A stretch of 64,000 nucleotides of DNA from Axinella damicornis (Eukaryota; Porifera; Demospongiae; Axinellida; Axinellidae), in NCBI GenBank assembly GCA_963931865.1, contig OZ007518.1:3434055-3498054 (forward strand), written 5' to 3'. Below, in pieces: positions 46,201 through 55,811 of the stretch. A model generated the notes under the pieces. It had not been told where the DNA came from, did no database searches, and worked only from the letters and a program-made list of their open reading frames with translations. Every line of letters begins with the position of its first letter. Within the stretch, counting starts at the first letter, position 1. The position numbers were made by a program, and so were the translations under genes.

Positions 46201-47938
46201 ATCCATTATTGACTCAATTAAAAGTCAGCTTGAAGAGTCAACCGTTAGCTTCATCGCCTTCACCACAATGGATTGTCGTGTATCAGAATCCCAAGGAATT
46301 AGTGGCCTTCGTCAGTGCTTACAGAAAAGCTCAAAGGAATTGAAAGATCATGGAGTGATGAATTTCATATCCCATTGCTTCCACATCTACCTTCTTGAAT
46401 ACTTCCAAGATCTTCCAGCTGTATCTCTCAGTCAAATCACAAGCTGTATGCTTCAACAGCAGGAATCCAAGCACCATGCTTATTATTCACTTGACTACAC
46501 TTCATATTATCCCTCATATTATCAAAGTGAACCTACACTTGAATACATCAAGCCCAAAAGACTGTTGCCAGCAAAACCTTCCGAGATGGACGGTGTTCTT
46601 GAAGAACTCAATGAAAAGGGTCACATAGTGTTTTTGAAGAGTTTTCGTAGACGATTCAGTTGGGTCATTTTGAACAAAGAAGCTTTGTTTGGAGATATAA
46701 ATGGGACAGTTTTTGCCCCCAAAGTCTTTAAACAACACAAAACGCTGGCCTCCAGCACTGGTGTTGTCCTTTTCTCCACAATAGCCAGCCATTTCCCCGA
46801 GCATGACCCTAATATGATTGTTAGCTTCCTTTCCCATCTTGAATTCTGTCATGTGATTGCAGATGAAGAGGTATTGAACCTCATTGGAGGTAAACCAACG
46901 TGTTCCACATCTAGTAACATATCTTCAGAACCATACTTCTTTTTCCCTCATTTAGTCAGCATTGAGTGCCCACAACGTGTCTGGAGGCCTGCTGATCAGT
47001 TTGACTACAAGTGTGGCTGGCTCCTTTGGTGCTCAGAGGATCACTATTTTTTCACATCGCGATTTCTCCAGGTCATTCTCCTTCGGTTAGCTTTCTCATT
47101 TGCCCTTGACATTCAGATCAGGAAGCACAGAGATCACCCTGCCCTACAACGCCGTTGTTCCATTTGGAAGAATGGAATCTCATGGTTGAACGAAGATGGC
47201 ATAGAAGTGCTTGTTGAAATGAGAGAACAGAACCAGGTCGTTGCAGTTATGATGCGCTGTATTAGAAGATCAGCAACAAAGACTGAATGCATTCTCCTGC
47301 GGTCATCGATTCTTCTGAAGATCCTAAGGATGAAAGAGGAGTTCTGTCCTAAAGTGCCAACTACAGAATACTTCATCGATCCACATGAATTGCAATATCC
47401 CCTGAGACCTCCACAGGATTTAACGCTCTTTTGCATGAGTGCTGTGGCCAGGTCAGTTGTCACCACAAAGCCTTGTGTCATCTGCAGCGATGGCAGTAGC
47501 CTCCTGGAGGTGGAGAAACTGTTACTGTTTGAACCCTATATTGATCTTGGAGAAGACATCCTCAAGGAACTTTTTGACAGGGGGAAGAAAGATACAAAAT
47601 TGACAGACAAGTTTCTTTATGATATTGCAGATCAGATCGTCAGGAAAACAGACTCCATAGATATTGACCATAAGAAGGAATTCTTCTTGAAGCTGTTCAA
47701 TCCTCATCCTACACTACTCCAAGAAAGGCTATCCAGAGCGCCAGAAGGGCCGACACATGAGCTTGTTCGTATTTTCCAACTCTGGAGAGATCGCAGTAGA
47801 GACGAAAGTTATGGATGCCTAAGAAAGAAACTTGATGAACACAGTGTCTTCTGTGGAAGAAACCCTCTGGTGAGGAACCAGCTGCAGATACCATACCCTC
47901 TTCTATATATATTTAAACTACCACTGTGCAAGGCCTAA
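40214..47938 (+). CDS. Giant ankyrin-Roc-COR-death-like signalling protein
   Basis: An uninterrupted 2574-codon frame. The ATG lies 17 bases after a TGTCTCTACAG acceptor, so a 5-prime non-coding exon is likely. Residues about 35-1840 are roughly fifty ankyrin repeats (GDTPLHIAC type), mostly arranged as about 65-residue pairs. A Roc-type GTPase follows: P-loop VVGNASTGKTT near 1859, switch-II DFAGQHEYY near 1911, and TGSHAD in place of the usual guanine-specificity motif near 1977. A COR-like region runs from about 2050 (HCFHIYLLEYFQDLP; WVILNKEALFGDI). The C-terminus (about 2440-2565) ends like a death domain (YGCLRKKLDEHSVFCGRNPL). ROCO proteins are GTP-regulated dimers; the ankyrin array would bind partners and the C-terminus could recruit death-fold adaptors. 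There is no signal peptide or membrane helix. Confidence 0.92.
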   Translation: MDKQQSQRLKEDMKTACENNHFDKVFELIKAGQDPRHALPGSQTPLHYAAFHGNLEVVRALIEEHGCNPQSVDKNKCTPLHYACYCGHQDIVKYLVTVQKCDPHQKGHEGHLPLHFTWMNEELNRPLFAFESSSSLLFEEPTRGHFEIAKFLLMECGCNVTESNKHGPPLIVHLACRYGTATFVQFLIEQKDCPPNGHNKDEDTPVHLASKYGNVEILRYLVETKHCSLWQQNEDGNTPLHLACKFHHLETTHYLVRKQRSLTMVANHLKELPTHIACCDDSPKIVQLVTSDSNVIAKACNGITPLHMASALGCLEVVKWLIEEMHCDPNIEDGSHLTPLHCACGHLHGGYSHIFYDKKRINKIIQTVEYLVANCGCNPMLNSISDPHSSLMQTACRNNLELVKALTSNNVNCVDRNGNTPLHLACTKNNMEIVQFLVLERHCRQDIPNIRGEIPLHIACSSQEPRRLIRRRSVRNANASTKPVRLPPEVVKLSLELVKLVSNCNINVQTKIGGDTPVHIACRHYQNEIVTYLTQERHCDLNVPNLKGELPLHIACQQKSLELVKMVCSCNLHAQTNRGFTPMHIACKNNAMEIIEYLVQERHCEPSQHFKIYDDLLIHSACAKGSSELVRKLANPTNVNTRFPTDSKRQYPYTMSYDHNISENNEYGTPGSMPLHEACKGANVEVVKMLVQDFHCDRAVRNADGELPLHLACSQHSLEIVELVGNIFDPTVQNKSGDTPLHIACQHGQVDIVRYLTEKFVCDFSVQNSSRKLPVHYACKHSLELVELVSDCDLESRISHGVTPLHIACQHGNKNIVRYLIEEKKCNPDVENSDGLSLLDYACGFTSKEELDDEGRQAQSTVVRYLMNKCDYDPANVLALFIKACEDGNLGIAKLFCTNTDIVNSSNTEGNTPLHIACMYKHLELVKFLTEDRQCSHDVKNQRGELPLHIACCREQSSSLEMIKLVSTNSDVNAQTVVGDTPLHFACHNGVLEVVQYLTEQCQSDQTIENEEGKLPLHIACGKSSLEVVKLVCNCNVNAQTIYSDTPLHIACHRYDPVEIADFLVHNKGADPCVLNGHGYSPIHAACRKGDLALVKTLAASTTINYHGNTPMHIACDSGCLEVARFLINEAPIKADLSIQNHHGDLALHIACKNCSLPLTKLLNSCDPNVKNAAGNTPLHVACKQLAVQCVKYLVEERDCDASVQNMAGELPLHIAANTASHDVVKLVSHCEVNSRTASGNTPLHIAIACSELATVQYLLKVLNCDPNIQNKNGELPLHIACRKAQSLKFVKLVSNCDPDAQTSSGDTALHLACLVLASQTVSYLLEQKRCNPNIQNANGETPLHIVCQKLDLQLVKFIGKYVSNPNVATLSGDTPLHIACRSMIIDRRTEWTLSIEEKEKPPAMDVINYLIGTKNCNLRVKNKRGELPLHLACMGSVEHVKLVKLVSNCNINSQTLDGNTPLHIACEENNIAIIKYLTKTKQCDVNIQNEKGELPLHIACAGDNLQMAMLVRKCNVNAVTTAGDTPLHLALSSIYTYRRENLVKFLISIIHCDLTVQNNNKELPLHTACQNDCSLDVVKLVSECDVEVQTVSGDTPLLIACRQDLQDIVEYLITRKHCNPRAHNIDNELPLHAACEGSTEIEMVKLVCDCDVNTQTLQSGDTPLHYACRNQHTAEDIVKYLIEEKFSNPSIQNNNGQLPLHIACSSRNISLKLVELLSKCDADFNCRTLTGDTPLHEACRVSTHYPDVKQKVIQFLIEKKHCDPNLRNDAGMTPLHYICKMNARETALFLLSTAKVRPSVTTKNSEGQTPVMLTDDIEIIRELLKHGADPHPLYQKYEQFFSEYCSETPPPTPFSVLVVGNASTGKTTLIESLKAEGQLVIQDTSPDAHTAGIIPNPFESKEYGLVTFYDFAGQHEYYAGHEAVIRIIVRSTPPAILLLVDISESEDNVKQKLLYWLSFISNQFPNVSSKPHLIITGSHADVVVDNGGNPHTKIASIIDSIKSQLEESTVSFIAFTTMDCRVSESQGISGLRQCLQKSSKELKDHGVMNFISHCFHIYLLEYFQDLPAVSLSQITSCMLQQQESKHHAYYSLDYTSYYPSYYQSEPTLEYIKPKRLLPAKPSEMDGVLEELNEKGHIVFLKSFRRRFSWVILNKEALFGDINGTVFAPKVFKQHKTLASSTGVVLFSTIASHFPEHDPNMIVSFLSHLEFCHVIADEEVLNLIGGKPTCSTSSNISSEPYFFFPHLVSIECPQRVWRPADQFDYKCGWLLWCSEDHYFFTSRFLQVILLRLAFSFALDIQIRKHRDHPALQRRCSIWKNGISWLNEDGIEVLVEMREQNQVVAVMMRCIRRSATKTECILLRSSILLKILRMKEEFCPKVPTTEYFIDPHELQYPLRPPQDLTLFCMSAVARSVVTTKPCVICSDGSSLLEVEKLLLFEPYIDLGEDILKELFDRGKKDTKLTDKFLYDIADQIVRKTDSIDIDHKKEFFLKLFNPHPTLLQERLSRAPEGPTHELVRIFQLWRDRSRDESYGCLRKKLDEHSVFCGRNPLVRNQLQIPYPLLYIFKLPLCKA

Positions 47939-49429
47939 CATTATTGGCTATTATATTGTCTGAAAAGCAAGTAGATTTCCTCTCGGGCCGGTAGTGTGAG
48001 TCACTTGGGCTAGTAGTCACTTGCATGCAGTGAATGGAATAATCATTATCTGTATGTTTCTGCAACTTAGGTGCTGGTCAGTGATGGAGGAGAGATCGAC
48101 AGAACTTAGAAACTTATGTAGGTTTTGCAGATTATAGCAGTTGACCATGCATTTCTCATAATTAGTTTTAAATTGTGTGTTTTTGATCTTAATCATGCCA
48201 TTATGTATCAGTCAATATAGAAATTGAGATAGCTATAGCTACCTATGGCACAATGTCTATGGCAAAAGCAGCTAACTTTGGTAGTTGTCCTGCTAGACAG
48301 CTGGCTGTGACGGATATCTTGATTTGGATATCTTCACTGAACCGGTATTGCACCTCGTGCGTGTGTCATCTTTGTTGTGGAAACTACATTCGCAGTGTAT
48401 GCAGAAGCTCCCAGGCTGTTGCTGAGCAGGTTGCTCCACTGAAGGTCCTGCCCCGGAGTGCCCACAGTGCTTCACTATTACTTGGAGCCACAAGGAGTAT
48501 AGACATAGCTAGTTACAGTAACTATAGAGTCCTGAACGCTCTCAGCTTGAGGTGGACCGCAGGCGTGTGAGTGATGACGGAGGTTGGATGCAATGCAAGA
48601 GTGCATGGACCTACTAACTCAGATCAGCACAGGCCTACCCATTATGGTACTCACACAAAATAATGTGGAGGAATATAAAATTAATAATATTATGTGGGCC
48701 AAAAATAGGTGTTGAATTCAGAACAGATTGTACTGAATTCAGAAACTCATTGTACAAATCTGATTGAGAAGGTCTTACAAGTCATCCATCTCTTGGAAGA
48801 GGAAGCAAGCTATAGTAATTTGTACATGTGTCTGCATATGCTGTTCAGTGACTTCACCCTCAATTAAGATCACCCCCACAATATTCAACAGGTCTCCCCA
48901 CCACCTCCCTCCCACCTCCATGAATCAAGCAGCTCAGCTTGACTGTACTATATATAGCTACAATGATACTTGAGCCATATGACCTTGCTCTTATAATTGC
49001 TACTTCTGACCAGTATACAAGTCTCTTTGATCGTCACTATTATTATATGTTCAGCCAGTTCATTGTATAGCTATATGCTCCTCCACAGTTGCCTGACCAT
49101 GCTCAGACCTCAGTATCAATTTCTTTGTCATGGAAACTGCATTCACAGTCAGAGTGTCTATAAGCAGAAGCTCCCATGCAGACGGTTGCTGAAGAGGTTG
49201 CTCCATGCACGGAACTCCGGACTGTATGTACTCACATATAGCTACTTGTTCTTGTTCTTGTACCCCATACAATTAGCTAACTACTAAGCCCTGACGGAAG
49301 TATGCCTCAGCCCTGCCATGGAATTTAGCGCCCTTGAGGCTTGCCTCTGCAGCAGGCCATGTAGGAAGAGCAACAAGAGCCGTCCGCAAATCGTTGCAAG
49401 TCTCCGCGCCCCGCGCCCTGGCCCTCTAA
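47939..49429. other. Intergenic, with a dispersed repeat pair
   Basis: GGAAACT(A/G)CATTC(G/A)CAGT followed by GCAGAAGCTCCCA and GTTGCTGA(G/A)(C/G)AGGTTGCTCCA occurs at about 48377-48440 and 49131-49205. No gene recognised. Confidence 0.5.
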
Positions 49430-49508
49430 TTAGCTAATGAGCTAATCAGCTGGTTACGTAATCTAATTTAAATCTGCGGTTGGGCGGGGCTATTATATTG
49501 AGGTCGAG
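49430..49508 (+). promoter_or_regulatory. Likely promoter of the SLC49 gene
   Basis: GGTTGGGCGGGGCTATTATATTGAGG ends 8 bp before the ATG. It combines a GC box (GGGCGGGGC) with an AT-rich segment, preceded by repeated TTAGCTAATGAGCTAATC phrases. Assignment is by position. Confidence 0.45.
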
Positions 49509-52500
49509 ATGGCGGACAAAGCAGAAAGAGATGAGTCCCTCGTGGGGATCAAGGAAGTCGAGGACACCGAAGAAACTTCCCTCCTTCGAAACGAAGACAA
49601 AGGCCTGATTGACTGCGGAAAACCAATCCGCACTTACTGGTGGCGATGGACCACGTTGGCCATCTTTGGGCTGAACTTTGTCGTTTTCAACTGTTTCTGG
49701 TTCACGTTCGCCCCCATAGCGAACGTAATCCAGTGCTACTACAACGTCGGACAGTTCTGGGTGAATTCCCTTTCACTGGTCATCATGGTCGTGTACGTCG
49801 TGCTCATGTTCCCGAGCGCATGGAGTTTGGATAAACTCGGCCTTCGGACTACCACAGTCCTTGCTAGCTGCGCCACGGCGTTAGGAGCTGGCCTGAGGCT
49901 TGCCGGAGCGGGTAAGGCCGGCTACATATGGACCATCGTAGTGGATAGCGTAAAGGGACTAAGTCTGGCGTGGCGGGCCTACCAACGTCTGGTGTGTTTG
50001 GTATGCAATCAAGGCTGCGGTTCACATCTTGTAGTGCGTTATGTAATATCAAAAGGATTGTGGTTAACAGACACTTCTGCATGCTGACTGCACAGAACCA
50101 GAGTACTATCCAGACCCAGGCAGGTCTGCGCCGGCCATGCGAGACTAATTCCTTATACGGTAGCTACACTGTACTTTGCAGAGCTCGTTCTTGCAATATC
50201 TGGTCAGCAGAGCGTCAACTGTATCAGCCAATCAGCAAGTAGAATTCTGATTGGTTGATACTGTTGGGCGCTGTTGTAACTGGACGTTTCAAGAATGATG
50301 GAAAAGCACAGCTACCTTGAGTATCATTCCCAGTCCATTATTTTACACCTTACCCATCCATTGAATTGGTATTGGTGTCGTGTACGTGTTGTATCCTTCC
50401 ATACCATCTGGTACATTGTTATGCTGCAATAACAAAGAAGGCTAGTTGCCAAGTATGCAATGTTGGTGGGGAGTGCTGTAACCCAGCCTCATTCCCAGGC
50501 CAAAGACGTGGAGGAGAAAAGGGCCTAGTTTTTACTGTTTGCGCATGTGCACAATCGTGGTGGAGTTCCACAGGCACCGCGGACGTTCGATTATGTTTGT
50601 GCACTTGTGACGTCGAAGCAGATAACGTGGACCATATACAGTCAACATAGTAAACGAGTGGCGTGCGTTACAACAGCTCTCGATCATGCCACATAAACTT
50701 GCAGTGAAAGGTGCAAAACGACAAGTAAAGACAGCTGACGGTCTCCAACTTACGGCACACGGCTGTGCTTCCGTTCACGTTACATAAACTTCCGAATACT
50801 TGAGTTATAATATGGGCTGGGCAGGGCTTTTGGAGCTGTGTGATAATGGGTACTGCACGATAATCGGTTGCTTACTCTATGGGTTACAATACTATGAAAT
50901 CTCGTACACCCCTCGTAATCATTCCTGGTGAGAACACTGTTGCTAACATATAACGGTTATCCTTAGCAATAAGTGGATATGCTGCTCTCTCTCACTTCAG
51001 GTGCAGGATACTTTGGTGTGTTGCTAACCGGCCAGACTATTGCAGCCATCAGCAACGGGCTCATATGGGGAGCCCCTGGACTCCTTTCTGAAATCTGGTT
51101 CCCAGCTTCTGAACGTGCAACGTCAACAGCTGTCGGAGCACCTGTCTCAGCCCAGGTCTGAGTACTACGTACATGTCCATACCACCTGTAAAAATATATG
51201 AAGGGCTCGGAACCAGAGTGGTCTAGCCCACAAACATTGAACTAGCAACGTCAACAGCTGTCGGAGCACCTGTCTCAGCATAGGTCTGAGTACTACTGTC
51301 CATACCACCTGTAAAATTGTAAATTAAATTTGAAGGGCTCAGAACCATAGTGGTCTAACCCACAAACATTGAACTAGCCCCCCATAAACTTGAGAATACC
51401 GTTAACATGTGTTTCAGGAGCTACTGAAATTTCAAAATTTTGATCATATGCTCATACCCATTGCATATTTGTTACTCCATTTTTGTGCAATTCATGCACT
51501 TTCCACTACTTGATTTTGGGTTAGACCACTCTGGTTCCGAGCATTTTGTTTGTGACTGGGATCAAAATATCATAAAGTCAGTAGACTCTAAATGTAGGGA
51601 TAGCTGTATCACGCTGTATCTGCTAACTTACCGTTCATCTTCGTGTGTTTTTCTGTCCAAGAAGACTGGGTTTTCGCTGTCTCATATGCAGATTGCAATA
51701 TTATGTACTCGACCAAAGGCTATAATCTATGGTTTTTCGTGATTTTAGGTCGAAATTCAACCTACTGCAGAACTGACATCATTTGAAAGCTCTATTCACG
51801 CTGTTCACATGCAATGGTGCAAATCCCAGCCTCATATCTCATTTCTAGCACAAGATACCTAGCATAGCAACATTTGGCCGCTGAAAATGGAACACTGGAG
51901 GCTTTGTAGTTAATTTCTTGCTCTTTTCTGCAGCTAGGTATACTGCTGGCATTTTCACTCAGCGCAGTGTTGGTCGGCCGGAGTGACACCAATGAAATCT
52001 GTGGCAACACCACCTACCAGCCTCCCCGTGACACCCCTCAGTTTGCAGAATGGAGCCACACTATTTCCAACCAACTCTTTTACTATCTCCTGGGACAAGC
52101 TGTACTCTCATTGGCTGTTCTCCTGCTGACATTAGCTGGTAATCACTATCCTTCGGCTATGTATAAGAATTATTGGTTGCAACTGAAGCAGCTTATGCTG
52201 GTACAAGGTTTCTGGGTGTACAAAGAGCATGGTATGTGGAATATGGGACATTGTTTGGTAGGTGGACAAAGGAGTGATTCCTTTCCTCTGTCCTTCTCCC
52301 TCCCTCCCTCCCTCCCTCCCTCCCTCCCTCCCTCCCTCCCTCCCTCCCTCCCTCCCTCCCTCCCTCCCTCCCTCCCTCCCCCCTCCCTCCCTCCCTCCCT
52401 CCCTCCCTTCCTCCCTCCCTCCCTCCCTCCCTCCCTGCCTCCCTCTCTCCCTGCCTCCCTCCCTCCCTCCATGCCTGCCTGCCTGCCTCCCTCTCTCCCG

Positions 52501-53839
52501 CCCTCCCTCCCTCCCTCCCTCCCTCCCTCCCTCCCTCCCTCCCTCCCTCCCTCCCTCCCTCCCTCCCTCCCTCCCTCCCTCCCTGTCTCCCTCCCTTAGC
52601 TTTTCCTTCTGTACCCCCCACTCCCCCAAGTCGCTCAAGGCAGATGGCTGAGATGAGCGTGGAAGTGGGATCCTTTGGTTCCACCCTCGCTAAGTTCCTC
52701 AGGAACCAGCACTACATGTTCTTCCTGCTTGCAGCTGGTAAGCTTTGCCTTCCTCCGAAGGCGAGTGCATTATCTGCCCGAGACCATTAACTATAGACTG
52801 CCCAAGTGCACTAGACCCTGTAATGCACTGTAAACAATAATATATGTTGTGTGTTTTGAATTTTGAGCAAAGACGTAGAGGGAGAGGAGAACATAATCAT
52901 CTGCTTCTCTTGCTGCAGGTATCAATGTAGGTTCATCAATGGCTACTCTTTCACTGATCAATGAGATAGTAAACCCATACTTTCCGGTAAGTACCGTAAT
53001 CATAGCATCTCATTAGACTTTAAAGGCTGAGTTTTGTGAACACTGCAACTAGTAGATTTCGTTCATGACACGGATTCAAGGTTTATGATTTGTGACGGTG
53101 GTACTCTGTATATCTTCATTAGAACTACGATGAGCAGATTGGCTATCTAGGAATGACTGCTGCTGGGTTTGCAATTGTTTTACTGGTGGTGGTTGGGAGG
53201 CTGCTGGATCTTACTAAAGCTTTCTAGTAAGTACACTTGACTCACACACTGTTGCTCACTCGGAACTTATATAGCTATGTTCATTGTGGATTATTGTCAG
53301 CCGCGTTCCCAGGCCATGAAGGAAGATTCCTCCTCCTTTATGGCCTGAGAATGAGGCTGGGAATGAGGCTAAGTTATTGTTACTTTAAAAATGACTCGCG
53401 TTTGCAGAACTGCTTCCGTCATGGAGCCAGATTTATGCGAAAACACATCTCCAGAATACGTAATTGCGCCTAAACAAGATCCGGAAGATCCATAAGTGAA
53501 GCTACACCATTTATCGGAAACTTAGGTACGTTCAAAGCCAGCGGTCTTTGGAAGAAGCTTTCTGATTTGCGGCAAAGCAATGCTGCAAACGTATGTCAGA
53601 ATTTTAAGCGTTCTGAATCTTGTTGTTAATTTTGAAGATACATACCGTAGATCACACAGTAGTTTCTATCCCTGGTTAGGTTTTATGAAATGAAGTGACA
53701 TCATTTGTGTGTGTGCCTAAAAGCGGTCCTCCCTTCTTCCCCCACGCATGCCACTCACATATACCACACACACGTGCACGCACACCACACATGCACACGC
53801 ACACACATGTGCACACACACACACACGCACACACACACA

Positions 53840-53873
<34 letters not shown>

Positions 53874-55792
53874 GTGGCTTAAGCGTGGTGGCGTACATTG
53901 TCTCTGTGCTCTCACTCGCAGGGCTTGGGTCAGCTATAATGTATCAAAACCATTTCTGGATCCTTTACTTCCCCGCCGCGTTCGTGGGGTGAGAATGTGG
54001 CAGTGCCAATGTTGTTTTAGTTATCTATAACTGAAATAGTTTAGTTTTTAATTAGGTAGAAGTCGCATTGTTTAGTTTAGTTTTAGTTTTAATTACTAAA
54101 TCTCAAAAGGGTTAGTAAAGGCTCTTTTAGTTTTAGTAAACACCATTTTTGGGTGATTTTCATTCTAGTTTAGTTGTAGTTTTAATTAACAGGCTAAGAC
54201 AGTCCTCATTTTAGTTTTAGTTTTAATTACTAAAGTGAAATATGCCATACTAAAATGCATTATAGTTTTAGTTTTAGTTAACTAAAACAACATTGGAAAG
54301 TGCATGTATACCAATAAGTATAGTAGTATCTGCATGCCTCTGACCTGGAGAGATCCTACTCCTCGGCACTTAGCCCTCAGCTCTCTGACCCAGTCTCAGA
54401 CTGGTCACACCCGATTGCTCTGGCCAGGGTTGTGGCAATTACTCCTTTTCATGATTTCTCCATAACAGGGGAAGCACGATGGCCTTCCAAGCCATAGCAT
54501 ATGAGTACGCCGTTGAGATGACCCACCCCCTTCCGGAAGGTACTGCAGTTGGGCTCCTGAATTTTGTTACAATGGTAAGTAGCCTGTCTTGAATGACCTC
54601 TCCTTTGTATCAAAGATTTGTGTTGATTGCACGTATCAGAGATTTGATAGCTAATGTGCTAGTCTCATTCCCAGATGGTCTGGGAATGAGACTGTCCTGA
54701 CTCCAGTTTTTGGTGTTGCTGAAATGGACAGGAAGGTTGGTATATTTCTTCTCACAAGGGATTAAATTGGATAGGAGATTTTATCAGCTATGTACATAGT
54801 ACCTACATTTACTCAAGGGTCAAAGGTGGCTAGTAGGCTGCCGAGTGGAAACAGTTCACTCCAAACATTGAGTGGACTAACTCTATTAGGCTGTGAATTC
54901 CATTTGATGATTAAACTCAGGGGCGGATACAGGATTTGTGAAAGGGGGGCACTATAATTATATTACACATTGCCGGAGGCAGTGCATAGAGGTGCGTAGT
55001 GCTGATGAGTCCGCGCAAAGTGTGGAAAATTTTTTCAGCCTTCATTTTTCAGTTATCAGGATGGGCTCTCGTGGCACCTTCGTGCTTTGCACTGCAAGTT
55101 CCAGATGTACAAGGATTGCAGGTCCTGGGGCCGCCATGTGCTTCTTCTTGCTCAAATTTCGCTCACGAACGTCATACGTACGTACGCGTACACAGCAGAA
55201 GGGGGGGGGGGGGGGGGGGGGGGGGGGGTGACACCGGCCCCCGGTGCCCCCCCCCCCAGACACCATATATACCACACTGCATGACCCACGGGACACTTAT
55301 AGTGAAATCTGTGGTGATAGGCTGTGATTAAGTCAGAATATGGTCTAAATATATATCCCCCCAACAAAGAAAAGGGTAGGCTACGAATGAGGCCAGTTCA
55401 CTGAATGTTTCTGAGTCTGATTTTGGGAGGTGCTGCCATGAGTATGAGGCTAGGTGGTGCATGTCCTGTTAATGAGCCACTAGCTGTGTTGTTGTCATAT
55501 TTTATCTTGTTTTACAGACAATAGCATTAGTCGAAACTGCAGCTTTGGGGCAAGTGGTCAAATATCGTGTTGATGCAGGCGTTTGGACGATGGTAGGAAT
55601 CACTGCATTTGGAGCTGTATTAGCAGGTAGGCGTCTTTACCATCCTTGTAAAACACACAAGTCTGATATTGTTGTCATTTTGGATACGTATGTTGCTGCT
55701 TATCTACAGTATTCATCAGGCCAAAGTTGCAACGGGTGGCAGTTGAAGCTCCTAAAACACACCAGAAGACCATCAACAGAGCAGATGCCTGA
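49509..55792 (+). CDS. SLC49 (FLVCR-like) major-facilitator transporter, ten exons
   Basis: Exons: 49509-49911, 51001-51155, 51934-52138, 52600-52737, 52919-52986, 53123-53226, 53875-53988, 54469-54574, 55518-55626 and 55710-55792. All junctions are GT-AG, phases agree, and the sum is 1485 bases, 494 residues plus stop. Exon 1 has an acidic cytosolic start and helices 1-3 (RWTTLAIFGLNFVVFNCFWF; SLDKLGLRTTTVL). Exon 2 has EIWFPASERATSTAVGAPV, exon 4 the central loop PSVPPTPPSRSRQM, and exon 8 IAYEYAVEMTHPLPEGTAVG, a hallmark of SLC49. Twelve helices are expected. SLC49 members transport heme, choline or related solutes; the human subtype equivalent cannot be fixed by eye. Introns carry many repeats, two of which abut splice acceptors. 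Confidence 0.9.
51116..51375 (+). repeat. 130-bp tandem duplication copying the end of SLC49 exon 2
   Basis: CAACGTCAACAGCTGTCGGA through CAGCCCAGGTCTGAGTACTA (51118-51166) recurs at about 51246-51295, followed by the same CCATACCACCTGTAAAA and GTGGTCTA(G/A)CCCACAAACATTGAACTAG. The second copy reads GCATAGGTCTGAG at the donor, so it keeps GT but changes the exon end. Confidence 0.85.
52287..52597 (+). repeat. (CCCT)n microsatellite in SLC49 intron 3
   Basis: About 75 CCCT units with a few G or CC interruptions run straight into the CCCTTAG acceptor of exon 4. The repeat therefore supplies the polypyrimidine tract. Open frames across it are artefacts. Confidence 0.95.
53298..53371. mobile_element. 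TAGCC-family MITE in SLC49 intron 6
   Basis: CAGCCGCGTTCCCAGGCCAT to GGGAATGAGGCTA. The flanks GATTATTGT (53289-53297) and AGTTATTGT (53372-53380) agree at 7 of 9. The right half carries a duplicated GAATGAGGCT. Confidence 0.65.
53384..53653. mobile_element. Relative of the 21185 TACAGTA-ended MITE
   Basis: GGAAACTTAGGTACGTTCAAA, TTGCGGCAAAGCAA and ACGTATGTCAGA, in that order and followed by a TACCGTA end, parallel 21300-21479. The left end is decayed. Confidence 0.55.
53757..53874 (+). repeat. (CA)n microsatellite reaching SLC49 exon 7
   Basis: An imperfect CA repeat ends ACACACAG directly at exon 7, so it forms the splice acceptor context in place of a normal pyrimidine tract. Confidence 0.9.
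54007..54295. mobile_element. hAT-like MITE, second copy, in SLC49 intron 7
   Basis: CAATGTTGTTTTAGTTA at 54007 and TAACTAAAACAACATTG ending at 54295; the interior is the reverse complement of 5056-5353. Flanking octamers GGCAGTGC and GAAAGTGC agree at 6 of 8. Confidence 0.75.
54660..54693. mobile_element. TAGCC-like 34-bp palindrome
   Basis: TAGTCTCATTCCCAGATGGT to GGGAATGAGACT inside SLC49 intron 8. No target duplication is visible; it is a diverged member. Confidence 0.5.
54918..55260 (+). mobile_element. hAT-like repeat with CAGGGGCGGA start, SLC49 intron 8
   Basis: CAGGGGCGGATACAGGATTT at 54918 is the clean 5-prime end of the family. It is followed by the CAGTGCATAGAGG and GATGGGCTCTCGTGGC core and a G-run at 55201-55228. 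The right end is unclear. Confidence 0.6.
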
Positions 55793-55811
55793 ATCGGAAT
55801 ATACAATCATG

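Noticed and set aside
48253..48570. 105-codon open frame downstream of the giant ankyrin gene
   Set aside because: It covers a repeat also found at 49131-49205 and shows no recognised domain; there is no evidence for a separate gene.
49509..50087. A 192-residue protein from the first open frame of the SLC49 locus
   Set aside because: Beyond 49911 the frame reads intron sequence and the transporter similarity ends at the GTAAGG donor; splicing to 51001 restores the family match.
52132..52684. Ser-Leu-Pro-Pro and Glu-Gly-Gly-Arg repeat proteins around the CCCT tract
   Set aside because: These are translations of a microsatellite lying in an intron of the SLC49 gene.
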